A stretch of DNA of 64,000 bases from Clonostachys chloroleuca. Lineage: Eukaryota > Ascomycota > Sordariomycetes > Hypocreales > Bionectriaceae. Location: positions 27,652,001-27,716,000 of the forward strand of contig JBANAY010000003.1 in NCBI GenBank assembly GCA_037952775.1. The letters run 5' to 3'. Under the pieces are notes generated by a model, which was given only the letters and a program-made list of their open reading frames with translations, searched no databases and was not told the origin of the DNA. Shown here piece after piece: positions 11,016 through 22,660 of this stretch. The first letter of the stretch is position 1, and every line of letters begins with the position of its first letter. The position numbers and the translations under genes are program-made.

Positions 11016-11561
11016 GAGGAAGATTGTACGGATCACGAAGAGAAGAATTCCACTATTGTTTCGTGCGTAGCAGGCACTTCTTGAATTAAATGACATCAAG
11101 ATGGTGACGTTGGAGTCGTTATAGTTCTTCACAACCGGTTGATGTGAGGCTTGTGGGCATTTCTGTAATTGAGGCCAACAAGCCGTGGAGAGTGCTGAGA
11201 ACAGATCACCTGGATACATTTGAATGAAGGATTGAAGTTAACTTGCACGATCAAAAGCCTAAGCGAAGTTCCATTGTAGGATATTTGTCAAAGGACCAAA
11301 TGACTATCCTCGAGAGAATCTTTGCTTTGCTGCGCGATCTGTCACATTTCTCCTTTGTATACATTCGGTAAATTCAAGGTCCAACCACCATTTTATCAGT
11401 ATTTTTAGAAGATGTTCTATATGCTCACCTATTTTAAAACTAATCTTCGTCCAAAATAAATCTCTAAACCGTCTTGTTGCAGCAGAGATCATTCATTCCG
11501 TGCGTTGAGCTAACTTGTGTGGCTATTGCGACAGAGCCATTCAACAAGCACCCGGAAAGGT
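11016..11561. other. Intergenic
   Basis: No gene seen between the zinc-finger gene and the tRNA. The open frames on the minus strand have no recognisable motifs. Confidence 0.4.
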
Positions 11562-11643
11562 GCCCGGTTAGCTCAATCGGTAGAGCGTGAGACTCTTACG
11601 AGTTCATATCTCAAGGTTGCGGGTTCGACCCCCGCATCGGGCT
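11562..11643 (+). tRNA. tRNA-Lys (CTT) with a 9-nt intron
   Basis: Cloverleaf: acceptor GCCCGGT pairs with ATCGGGC, A box TTAGCTCAATCGG, anticodon stem TGAGA/TCTCA, and T arm with GGTTCGACCCC. The anticodon CTT is at 11595-11597. A 9-nt insert at 11599-11607 follows position 37, the canonical place for introns removed by tRNA-splicing endonuclease. The mature length is about 73 nt. Confidence 0.9.
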
Positions 11644-11838
11644 GTTCCTATAAATGAACGATTGATAACATCTCTTTTTTGCGTTTTTGCAGCTTCTTTC
11701 CCCAGTTACTTTATTTTTTTTTTAACTCTGCATATCAGAGGCTACATTTCAATATCATACAAATTCGCCAGGACCTGCACGCTAACGGTGCCCAGTTGTC
11801 ATAGCTGAGATTGCGAGGCCAGCGATCTTTGCGCGCGT

Positions 11839-13906
11839 CTACCAAAAGCTCGAGATCGCGCTCGCGTTAGGCCCTGAAGATTGAAAACGTACTTTTGGAC
11901 CTTTAATTTCGGTCCTCAGAGCACGTTGAATGCACTCATTGTAGACCAATATGTAGTCGGTTCCATTCCTGGGGTCCAGCGTGATGGACTGTAGTGCACG
12001 ATTGTCATCAGATTTTACTTCCCGGCCACAAGTTGTATAATTCAGGGGCTTCGACTTACCAGGATAATGATTCTTTTCTTTTCGTTGTTGAGGAAGTACG
12101 CAAGGTCGTCATAATGGTTCCCTAGGTCATACCTAAAAAGACTTTTATCACCCGGGGCAGTATAGGCGACAAAATAGGTGCCTTCGTAGCCGAAGGCTAC
12201 ATCGACGACATCGATTTGGCCGTCAAGAATTTTTGGTATATCTATTGGTGATGAATAGAGATGCTGTCCGTCCTGCCATCTAGCGAAGAATTGTCCATGA
12301 GGACCAAGAAAACAGCACTTGAGCCGTTGAAGACCCCGTGAAGTGATACCGTGCCCGAGCTTGGGGTACACTCTCGCCAGATTGTTGGACGCCACTAAGA
12401 AATGGGTTAGAATCGATTACTTTGTCTGTATTGATTCATGGCGAGGAAGCTGAAGGGAATCAAGTCACTTACTCCATCTCTCTTCATAACGGGCAATCCA
12501 TGATCTGAATCCACCAGATGCCACGTCACCAAGACTGATTGATCGTAGGAAAGCCGAGTCTGAGTCCAATTTTAATCGCGGGTATTGCGTAGAGCTGAGG
12601 CCTACATCCCCAATAATACACACGACATCTCCCCACATGGAGACAGAGGTGGCAGAATTACCGGGTGGCATGCGTACGGCTTGGGAAACTCCTTTCAATT
12701 CCGGTTGCTGGATTTGTCTTGGTCGAGTTTCGGACAAAGAAGCTCTGGGAGGGGTCGGAGGGAGCTCTCTCTCCGTAAGACGCGCTTTCGTGTCTTCATC
12801 CAAAGACTGACGATGTATAACTGTGGGTGTGATCGAGTGATCCACTGTGTGTCGCCTCCGATGGTCTTTGTCGATGAGCTTCTCCACGGTAATTCGAAGG
12901 TTCGTGATCTCCATCTCCAACTTCTTAATCTCGTCCGCATACTTCTCGCGCTCCTCGCTGAACATTGCCACAGCCGCTGCATTGCCCTCTTTGATGGCCT
13001 GTCGAAGATGCGCCTCCATATCGCGACTTATCCCAGCAAGTTTGTTCCTCTCCGCGAGCAGCTCACTCTGTATCTTTTGCCCAGCTGAGGTTTCGTTCAA
13101 TGGGAGATTTTGCTCCACTAGCTCTCTCTGCAAATCTGTGACAACGGGTTCCTCGTGGCGAGCCAGTTGACGAATGATCCGCACCGCTGACTTGGTAGTA
13201 TGGTCGTGGCGAGAGACCATGCATCCCTGGGATTTCATCCATCCCCAGAAATCTTCCGTCTCGATAAGCTCTCTTTCGCGACTCTCGGCTATCTCTTGGT
13301 CGGCGATATCCCACATTGTTGTGGCAAGAACGACCTTTTGAAGAGCGTCAAAGCCGCAAAGCTTGATGAATACATTCAGATTTCTTCGGGCGGATCCGAG
13401 CATGCGGCGGTCTGTAATAGGATGCAGATAAACGATTCCATGCAGCAATATTTTATGCTGATATGACTCCCCAAGCCAAGCAGCAATTTGAGTGAGCACT
13501 TCAGCATCGCCCCTGTTGGTGTCATCGAATCCGGGGGTGTCAATAAGATAGACGGTTTGGTTGGGGGATAAATCAAAGGCATGGACATCAACAGTGGATG
13601 TACCTAGACTTCGATTAGGATACTGTAGGCGTCACATCATGGGAACCTCTCGACGACTTACACCCAGTTAAGTCATGGCCAACACGGACCAGTCTTCCAC
13701 AACATTGAGAAATGAAGGAGCTCTTTCCGGAGCCAGTAACGCCCATGATAGCGATGAACACATCATTCGGCCTGTTGAACGTTAGAGACACGCCACCATG
13801 CTTTAACAGTTCCTGAGGCCGCTTACTTTGGGGCCCGGCCACCACGAAAGATGGCGGGGCTTGGTCCTGGCGGATCAGACAAACCGAGATCGGGATGCCT
13901 GTCCAT
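11839..13906 (-). CDS. AIG1-like GTPase with coiled coil and long C-terminal domain
   Basis: Five exons read on the minus strand: 13827-13906, 13662-13771, 12473-13603, 12060-12394 and 11839-11988. All introns are GT-AG, and the total of 1806 nt gives 601 aa. Motifs: P-loop GVTGSGKSS, G3 DTPGFDD, and VVLATTMWD in the G4 position, as in AIG1/Toc-type GTPases (GIMAP relatives). An acidic coiled coil follows at about residues 240-330. The C-terminal roughly 220 aa include SIARYEERW-like and FFARWQDG segments and a DPRNGTDYILVYNE segment; I do not recognise a named domain but it recalls tails of other fungal recognition proteins. The neighbour at 14515 is a paralog in divergent orientation. In animals and plants AIG1 GTPases act in immunity and membrane trafficking; the fungal role is inferred only. 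Confidence 0.75.
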
Positions 13907-14514
13907 TGTAGCAATGCGTCTGCTGGAACTGGATTTCATCTGAAGAATCGCTGTATGATCCCCATGCGATGATTAAATGACGGGCTGGGGCCGATCAAGA
14001 CGCATCGCTTGCCTTTTGAGGTTTGGTGGATTGGCTCAGCCTATGTAACTCTCGGATCAGATAAGAAAAGGGGAAATCCGGGACGTCCAGGACGCCTCGC
14101 CTATCTCAGTTTCTCGTATTCTAAATGAAGTGCAGGTCCATGCGCACAATTGTGTACTGAAAGCGCCCAACAACCCACAAATGTGATAGCAACATGCACG
14201 CTCAGGAAATGTTGGGCGCCTCTATCACCCGGCTTACCCCCCTTTTTGAGGGTGGAAGTGGTTATTGATCAGCATGTGCATATTTGCAGCCAATAGATTG
14301 CTGACTCTGTCCTGCACGGCACAGTTATCAATCAATAGTTTATACGCCATGCTCAGCCCCCGACGCACATGGCATAATTACATACAGCCGTTCAGAGTAG
14401 ATATGCAACTTGCGAGTTCTAGCAACCATTGCAAAGCTTTGGTCAACTTTGCAAGATTTTCAAACGCAGCAGGGAATCGTTACATGTCAGTTGCGAGCAA
14501 ACATCTGAGAAGAG
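13907..14514. promoter_or_regulatory. Shared upstream region of two divergent GTPase genes
   Basis: About 600 bp lie between the two start codons, with no gene inside. Head-to-head layout of paralogs suggests co-regulation, but no specific operator was recognised. Confidence 0.4.
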
Positions 14515-15853
14515 ATGGACCTTCCGGCCGAAGAACTGGTAGACAAGGTCGCCCTATATGCGGCCTTTACCGGAATCACAGAGCCAAGCAGCAACGACAT
14601 GTTTTTCCTCGTAGTAGGAAGAACTGGCTCCGGTAAAAGCACCTTCATTAGCCAATGCACCGGCAAGAACGCCAACATCGGGCACTCTCTCCGATCTTGT
14701 CAGTTTTGGCATGTGCTTTTCTACGTTTCTTTCCAGTTAACACATAGCAACTAGGTACACAGTCAATAGAAGTATTTGACTTCCACTGGATGGGCCGACA
14801 CATATTCCTAATCGACACCCCCGGCTTCAACGACTCGAACCGCTCCGACGCCGAGATCCTCGAGGCCCTTGCCTCTGGGCTAAGTGCCTCGTATGCAAAT
14901 AAAGTACGAATACATGGCATTATCATCTTACATCCAATATCTGATACACGTATGTCAGGCTCGAGTCTGCGCAACATAGACATGATGAAGGCCGTGTGCG
15001 GGTTCGCGCGGTACGACAACCTAGCCATCGTGACAACCATGTGGCCCCGACTACTACAACACAACGCAGAACACGACAAACTCGAATCTCGATATAACCA
15101 ACTTCTTACGAATGATCGATTCTTTGGAGGTCTTCTCCGCCAGGGTGCTGAGGTGTTCAAGTACGGAGCAGACAGCTCAGATATGCCTACTGCGAAGAAT
15201 ATTGTCACCCATCTCGTCTGTCAGGCACTTATGCACCCGATTACTGCGCTTCAAATACAACATGAGATCGTGGATCAACAAAAGCCTCTTAGAGAGACAG
15301 CGGCGGGCCTTGTCATCGGTACCGATATATCCCAACGTATGGCAGACGAGGAAGAGCTCGTGGCCTCTCTGTCAACGACAACTACCACTGATCTAACATA
15401 CGAGGTTACGGAACACTTGGAAAAGTGCAAGAAAGAGATGGAAATACTAGAAAAGTCACTAGATGACATGCACAGAGAGGGTAAGAGCCGGTGGGAAGAG
15501 AGCAAGGTCAAAATAGATGCGATGCTCGATCATGAGCTGGAGAAAGCTGATCAGGAACTGCTCGATGTTCAATCATCTAAGCACCGGTCCGTAACACTAA
15601 CGGATAATTTTGAAGAACGCTACTCTCACATATTGACTCTCAAGGAGAAGATCTCAAATATTCGGGCAGCGCAGGAGAGGTTCGCACGATACAAAGGACA
15701 TATGATCAACGGCGCGATCAACGGCCTTGCTGCTGGTTTAACAGGGGGTATAATTGCAGGTGAGGTTTTCGACTTCACAATCAAGATGGATCACATGCTA
15801 ATTTGTAAATATTTCCAGCTGCTGCGACGGGACTGGCCTGCAATATCATGTAG
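14515..15853 (+). CDS. AIG1-like GTPase with glycine-rich hydrophobic tail
   Basis: Three exons (14515-14698, 14755-15759, 15819-15853) give 407 aa. Motifs: P-loop GRTGSGKST, G3 DTPGFND, and IVTTMWP at the G4 position. The segment RMSGSSLRN followed by VCGF matches RMLGSARRN and LCGF of the neighbour at 13906, so the two are paralogs. A charged coiled coil spans about residues 290-350. The last intron (15760-15818) joins a hydrophobic C-terminus, GLAAGLTGGIIAAAATG, that could insert into or bend a membrane, as in GIMAP proteins with membrane tails. Without this last exon the reading frame would run on in a polar sequence, so splicing decides whether the tail exists. Confidence 0.75.
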
Positions 15854-16458
15854 TAATATAACAAGCAGTGCTATGTGTGCAAGTAGACTACCATTCGATT
15901 AGATGCGGACATAACAACATTATCGTGATAGCATATGTCATCACTTCTATCTCTACACAAGTACTGTAACTGGTTGTAGTATACTTGGCCACGTTTCCAG
16001 CAGAGCTTTGTCCTCATCAACAGACTGCATATCTAGTCTGGGGGAGCTAATGTGGCTCGGTTGACGCACGAGTACGCCAGTAAACCGCCCGATTTTGTGC
16101 AACATGCAGAAAACATGAAGAAATAGCATAAGCATTATTTGGCGAATCTGCCATCGCTTAAGACATTAGGCAGACAGTTGGGCAGACCATCGGATAGTTG
16201 CATAGACCGGGGCTGGGCTCAGCCGTGCGGCCGCCACGTATCAACACATTCTCACATTTGCGCATGTCCAAGCCGTAATATTACAGGTCTCCCAATAAAT
16301 CAAAAGAAGGTGAGGGGTAATACATAAGGCGCGTAGGCGTCCATTGCATCACCCGAATCAGGACAGGGTCACCTTCTGCTCCGACAGATAGCCCACCCCT
16401 CCAAGATCCCCGATTCTTGCTCGCCATTTCATGAGCAGGTCCTCGCAGTTTATCCAAG
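15854..16458. other. Intergenic
   Basis: No gene supported. Upstream region of the siderophore transporter gene; I did not find a clear GATA-type (SreA) HGATAR cluster. Confidence 0.35.
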
Positions 16459-18615
16459 ATGTTTGAGGAACAGAGCCAAAGTAGCAGAGAGGAGTCAAAG
16501 TATGGGCGGGCGAGTGTCTTGCCGGCAACCTCTGAGCCGGCTTGGGAGATGGAATTTGCGCCCGTGGGTGAGAATCCTCCAACCGCGCCGCCAGACGAGA
16601 GTTACGACGTGAGCCGAAGGTCGAGCAGAGATTTTGTCCAGGATGGTGTTAGGGGTATGGAGGCAATATCCTTAGCTTGGACTGGCTGGTCCCTTCTGGT
16701 TCCTTATTGCAGGTACGTCTACACGACTTTGATACATAGCCAGACTGATATTTGGTCCGCTGACGGGAAAATCAGTCTTCTTCTTACGGCATTCGTTACA
16801 TCCCTTGAGGGCCAAGTCACCTCCCCATTGTTGTCATTGATGACAAAGCCCTTCCAGCAACACTCGCTGCTATCAACCACCTTTGTCGTTCGGGACATCA
16901 TATATGGTTGGTGGATTCCACTCAGTAGATGCTATAGATTTAGGACTAACCGTCTCTATTCTACAAGTTGTGGCCAAACCCCCCATAGCCAAGTTCGCCG
17001 ACGTGTTTGGCAGACTTGAAGCATTCTGTCTCACTGTCAGCCTTCTAATCATCGGTTATATTCAGCTGGCTGCCACATCAAGTGTCCAAGCTTTCGCGGC
17101 AGCACAGGTCTTCTACTCAATAGGATCCACTGGCCTTCTTCTGGTCCAGCAGATATTCATCGCCGATACGACTGACCTCCCCAACCGTGCACTATTCTCA
17201 ACCTTACCTGATCTACCCTACTTGGTGACGGTATGGATTGGCGACATCATCGGAGATCAAATAGTAGATTCTTCGGGATCTTGGCGGTGGGCATTTGGGA
17301 TGTGGACGCTCATTCTTCCCATTGCCTTTATTCCATTGGCCTATTCTCTGTTCATTAATGGGAGAAAAGCTAGTCGAATGGGCCTTGGCCCTAGGACATA
17401 CACTACTCTTCAGGGCGGCCTAACGGGAGTCCCACAGAACCTTTGGAGAGATCTCGATATTGGCGGGATCATCTTGCTGAGTTTGGGGTTATCTCTCATC
17501 CTTATTCCGTGCTCGATTGCTGGATATGTCTCGGGCGGCTGGGCAAATGGAAACCTGGTCGCCATGGTCACAATGGGAGCCATCTTCCTTGTCATCTTCC
17601 CTTTTTGGGAGTACAGCTCTCGTTTTGCGAGGAAGCGGGGAATAGAGGGCAGATTGGGCTCTTTTCTGGGTAGCCTCGCCCCCTATCCACTCATCCCTCT
17701 ACGCCTACTCAAGTCATCTACCTTCAGCGCTGGCTGCCTCCTTGCTGTTTTCTACTTTAGTAAGTGTGCTCCCACTTCAGTTTCTCATCGTATGTATTGT
17801 ATCTTTGCTTACGATGATGACCAGTGGCCTTTTACCTTTCCGTCCAGCCGCATCTATATTCCTACCTAATTGTTGTAAGAAACTTTAGTGTTTCGGATGC
17901 AAATTATGTCTTAAAAGTCTTTTACGTCACGGCTACTGTTTCTTCATTGATTGTCTCAGTCTTCATCAAAATTTCAAACCGGTACAAGTGGTTTGTTACT
18001 GGAGGCTCTTGCGTCTACCTCCTCGGAATTGGCCTCATGATCCAGCTCCGCGGCGAGCCTTCCCGATCAGCCATCGTGGCCTCGCAGATCCTCATTGGTA
18101 TCGGCGGAGGTATTCTCAATGTCCCTGCACAGCTCGGCGTGCAAGCAAGCGCCGGGCACCAAAACGTCGGCGTTGCCACGGCCATCTTCCTCTCCCTCGT
18201 TAGTGTAGGCGGTGCCATCGGCTCGGCGATTAGCACTGCTCTCTGGGAACGCTATATTCCGAGTAAGCTGCAGGACTACTTGCCTGATGGTGAAAAGAGC
18301 CGGGCTAGGATAATATACGAGGACTTCAATGAGGCTCTTGAGTATCCTGTGGGTTCGCCGGCCCGTGATGCCATAATCCGCAGCTACCGGGAGAGCATGA
18401 CGGTTCTTCTTATCATTGCTGTTGCCATTGCTGTCTTAGTGGTTGCTTGTTCTTTATTTATGGAGGATTTCAGTTTGAGCATGGTCCAACAAGGTGTAAC
18501 AGGCAGGGTTGTGGGAGGCCAAGTTGATGAGAATCAATGGAAGAAGGGTGATAAACGGTCTTACCTTCGCAAGGCATTAGATTGGATCACAGAACGGCCG
18601 GCACCGAGTGTTTGA
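16459..18615 (+). CDS. Siderophore iron transporter (SIT-type MFS)
   Basis: Four exons (16459-16712, 16776-16906, 16968-17759, 17825-18615) give 655 aa. A polar N-terminus of about 65 residues leads into roughly 14 membrane segments. Family signals are the segment VVAKPPIAKFADVFGR in helices 3-4, GSTGLLLVQQIFIADTTD, the loop SDANYVLKVFYVTATVSS and the late GGGILNVPAQLGVQASAGH. These match the fungal SIT/ARN branch, which takes up ferric siderophores across the plasma membrane. Intron 2 has an unusual donor, GTTGGT. No siderophore synthetase is nearby, so uptake of foreign siderophores is as likely as uptake of its own. Confidence 0.85.
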
Positions 18616-18993
18616 AGCGGACTTCTAAAAAGTTTACATGCAGTATTGGACGTGGCCTATTTTTTTTCACACCAGAGTTGAAACATAGCTTATTTGTTGT
18701 CAAATTCACTCTAAAAAGTGCCAGCATACAGCTCATCAGTCCAAACCTCATTAATCAATAATCCAAACTCGTTTACAAAAGTTCAAACCCCAGAATAACC
18801 AATGACCATCATAATTCTACCTTTTCCAAATTTCTTTCGTTGCGCATTAAATCGTGGTGCCCGTAGTTGACATAGGAAAAACCCAACCCCCTCATCAGAA
18901 GCTTCGACCAAATTGACACCGGTCTCTTATCTCATGTGAGATATTTGACTCCTCGAGTCATGGATAGAAGACATCGATTTAGCACAGCTCGGA
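18616..18993. other. Intergenic between convergent genes
   Basis: A short region between the 3' ends of the transporter (+) and aquaporin (-) genes; nothing else seen. Confidence 0.4.
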
Positions 18994-20676
18994 TCACTCG
19001 CGAAGAGAAGGCTCTTTTGTGACTTGCTCCTTAGCAACAAGAATTTCTGGGCGCTTCTCGGAGCTCCTGGGTACATCTTCGCCGTCGGCGCCAGGGTTTG
19101 CCATCTACACAACAGAGTTAGTGAAATTCTCAGGTATTGTATTTGAGGGGAGAGAAGCTTGCCTCATATTCCAGAGTCTTGATGAACCGATAGAAGCAGA
19201 CGGCAATGAGAGAGCCGACGAAAGGCCCAACCCCTAATCGACATGGAATCAGTATTTATTCCTTGCCACTCAGCAACGTATGATATAAGGAGTGAGAACT
19301 CACAGTAAATCCAATGTTCGGCATCAAAGGTGCCAGTGATAACGCATGGGCCAAAGCTACGAGCAGGGTTCAATGAGCCACCAGTAAATTGAACACCGAC
19401 AAGCTCTGAAATGAACAGAGCCAGTCCAATGCCAACTGGTGCGATGAATGTGGCACGGTGCTTCTCCTTAGCAAGCATGAAGATTGTGAAGACAAGCTCC
19501 GATGTCAGAATGGCCTCGATAAATACGCCTTGCACTGTCGAAGCACCACCGCCAAGAGTCGTACGGACGTTGAACGACTCAGGGAAGAGGTAGCGTACGA
19601 TAGCGGATGCGGCGATGGCGCCGGCCATCTGGGCGATAAGGAGGCAGATGGCACGGACGATGGATATGGCGCGGGTTAAGGACCATGCCGAGGGTAACCG
19701 CGGGATTGAAGAGACCTCCCGAAATGCGGAAGAAGATCCAGACATTAACCATGAGCGAGAAACCAAAGGACAGAGAAATATACAGCAGAGTGGCCACGCT
19801 AAAGCCCGTTGCCTCACCAGTGGTGGTGTTGTCGCTGTTAGACTGAGAGCCAATGTTGGCAACCTCGGTACCAGCAAAGGCAAAGAAGAGGAACATGAGG
19901 GTCCCGACAAACTCGCCAAGACTCGCAACGAAGTGATTCTTCACGTCCGAGTTCATCCACTCAGTCAGAGGTAGACGCATGACCTCACGCTTCTCCCTGG
20001 GCGAGAGGTTGTTCCAGTCGAGACGGGCAAGTCCCGCACCGAAGCTGTTTTGTTGGCTGGATGACTCACGACGGATAGGAGTTGGGTATTGATATCCCAT
20101 CTCCTCGTCAGCCATGCGCCGCGTACGGGGGCTCTCGTAGAAAGGGTCCTTGGAAAACCGCATCTCTTCGTGGTACATATCATCGTCTGAGTCATGTCCA
20201 CCCATCATCATGTTACGGCGATTGTTGAAAATGGCAGGAGGGGGACGAGCACTCCTACGGGAAGTGTATCTATCCAGTCCGGTGCGGTAATCGCCCCGCC
20301 AGTTGCGCTCGTAGTCTCTCATGGTGGGGTAGTCACGTAGGTCATATTCGTATTCCCAGTCATCACGATACCGAGGTCTTTGAGATCTCATAGGGTGGCC
20401 GGCGCCTTCGTCGAAAGAGTACCGTCTAGCTTTGGAACCAGACGCAGAGCCTAGGCGAGAGGGCGGGCGTGCGCGAAGACCATCGTGACTGTCGTTACGA
20501 GCAGGCACGGCTGTGTCTGAGTCAGATTCCCGGATCTTTGCTTCTTGGACATCGTGTTGTGATAGTCCCACCGGGGAGTCGATAGTAGCATTATCTTCTG
20601 GAACACTGAAAGGGGAGATGTTGGCGGCAGGGGTACTCCGCGCTGATCGGTGTGCAGATGGAGTTTGGAATGCCAT
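18994..20676 (-). CDS. Aquaporin (MIP family) with long N-terminus, one frame break
   Basis: Minus-strand exons 19304-20676, 19163-19233 and 18994-19104. The second intron is GC-AG (GCAAGC donor at 19162). The first roughly 230 residues are disordered and charged, as in other fungal aquaporins, then LPLTEWMNSDVKNHFVASLG leads into six membrane segments. Both pore motifs are present: NPAVTLG and LNPARSFGP. Between them the frame shifts at about 19676-19680 (minus-strand context CTTAACCC), where one extra base separates GMVL from TRAISIVRAI. Repaired length is about 517 aa. NPARS and its context suggest an orthodox water channel rather than a glycerol facilitator. The gene is otherwise intact, so the extra base may be an assembly error. 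Confidence 0.7.
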
Positions 20677-22500
20677 GTTGAAGAGACCAATAGGAAAGCC
20701 GAATCAAGAAAGAGAGGAGGGGTAGAGTGGCTGCTGTATCCTGATAAACCGAGAAAAGGTAGTGATTGTCAAGTATATCAAGGAGGAGCAGTCACGGAAA
20801 TGTGTCGCATTATAAGTGCAGGAGAAATCAGCCACGTGGAAAGATTGACGCCGAGTTAACGAGACAATTCTTCGGCATTGACGACAGTGTCTCCATCCCG
20901 AGCAGTGACACGAGCAGCGGCCAGCCACGCCGGTGCCGGTGGGGAAGTGAGGCAGTTCCAGGAGGCGAGCTGAGTGCCCAGTTCGGTTCATACAGCGAGA
21001 AGTGAGGCACGTCAGCGATCTTAGCGGAAAGAGAGGATGCTGCATCCAGAGATTTCACGAACTTCTGTGCAGTGGGCTGGGAACTAGGATCCACGTTCTA
21101 GAAAAAGTAGGTTATAAAAAAAGGAATTAAGGGTCTCGATCTGGGGAGGACCCTGGAGCGATCTGTAGGTCAACGTGGCTCGAGGGTGGGATACACGGAA
21201 GCATAAGAGCCTTGGCCTGCAAAACGGGAATATGACGTAGCAAAGTATCCCGTCGATCGTGTTCGATCTTTGGGATCTGAGGAAGAAGTCTGGATCGGAT
21301 GTGGGCGATGTCGTCAAAATGCAAGGATGGTGGCTATAATAAGATGTCTGATATACTGCTAGTGCTTCGTCTAAAAGGTCTCTATCCAGATGCTCCACCG
21401 GTGACAGAAGACAGCTGCACGAATGGCTGTCAAACCTGACTGACGTATGGGCTGTCAATGCGATTCTCCTCACGCATCTAAGACAACCTTGGTTTCAACG
21501 CTGTGGGCGCCTTGGGAATGCTCGGCCTTGTTCTCGAAGCCGGTTTTCAGGTCTCCCGTTTCGAGATGCTCTTCTCGGCCTTCACCGCGGGTCCGTTCTC
21601 CGGAAAGCTAAGAGTTATTCGGCCCATCCATCGCATTGAGTATCGTCACTATCATCTTATGTTCATATCAAGTAGGGTGCTGTCGTTCTTGACTTGTCTC
21701 TTACATAGAGGTGCCTAAAATGAGGTCTCATTGGATCTCGCTGGGCATTGACAACCCAGCGAACAACACATCTCCTAGGTGACATGTCTTGATTAGACCG
21801 TGACATCGGACAAAGCAAGATTTCTAGCGGTGATAAGATTTAAAAGGCCGCTTTTCCTTCATTCTTCTTCAATAGCATATGAATAGCTCGCGCCTATTCG
21901 GGAACAAGACGCGACTTAGCTGCCGCAACAAAGCAACTTATTACTGCGCTTCCTTTGACCATCACACAAATTCAGGCACGGCTGAAAGCAGCGAGCTGCA
22001 GGAAGTAGGAAGCTATTGTGTGTAACATTCTTTGTGCCCACACATCTCGGTAAGCAAGAGATCTTGTCAACTGTGCGCTGCACATACCGGACACACCGCA
22101 CCTTGTCAGCTGAACAAATGGAACCAGGGCCTGGTGTGAGGCGAAGGTCCCCATGCTTTGCCCACACCTTTTTTTCAGCCCCAAGATTCTTTGGTTCATG
22201 CTTACTCGAGAGGTTGGTAATCTTATCATCGCTCAGTGGATATTAGATTCATGCGTGGACAGCTCTATGACGTAGAGACAGGGTTCAGGGCTGAAACACG
22301 AAGCTTTACATGGTGAAACCCCTTAGCTGAGGGTTTTCCCACAACACTTTTTTTTTTTTTTGGAGCAATCTGGTGGGTTGGGATAATTCTCCAGTTAATC
22401 ACTGCCATGGCAGCATACATGGAGAGTGGACAATTCAACAGTGGACCGAGATTTCATCTCGAGGGCATATCCCCATTATATCTAAGCCATAAAATTAGAT
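20677..22500. other. Intergenic, ending in the repeat block
   Basis: No supported gene over about 1.8 kb. A T14 run lies near 22347 and the sequence becomes steadily more AT-rich towards 22500. Confidence 0.4.
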
Positions 22501-22508
22501 ATAGAATC

Positions 22509-22531
22509 AAAAAAAAAAAAAAAAAAAAAAA
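22509..22531 (-). terminator. Long T-run on the minus strand after the 5S-like sequence
   Basis: About 23 A on the plus strand, hence T on the minus strand, directly beyond the 3' end of the 5S-like sequence. It fits a Pol III terminator or the tail of a Pol III-derived retroelement. Confidence 0.4.
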
Positions 22532-22536
22532 CAAAG

Positions 22537-22660
22537 AATACAACCTACAACAGCCGGTATTCGCTGGTCATCACTGACCCAACTACTAATCAGCCCCTTA
22601 CTAGCTTAATATACGGAGAGCAGACGGGATCCCTCGTATTCCGGTAGTAATACTGTTTTC
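22537..22660 (-). pseudogene. Degraded 5S rRNA-like sequence
   Basis: Read on the minus strand, the 3' half resembles fungal 5S rRNA: a TTAAGCTAGTAAG box-A-like stretch, then TTAGTAGTTGGGT, TGACCAGCGAAT and CTGTTGTA near the end. The 5' half is badly diverged. It is either a RIP-decayed 5S gene (5S genes are dispersed in many ascomycetes) or the head of a 5S-derived SINE. Confidence 0.5.

Noticed and set aside
22347..22531. SINE bounded by the T14 run and the A23 run
   Set aside because: The T-run is better explained as the end of the minus-strand 5S-like unit; no target duplication or second copy is visible.
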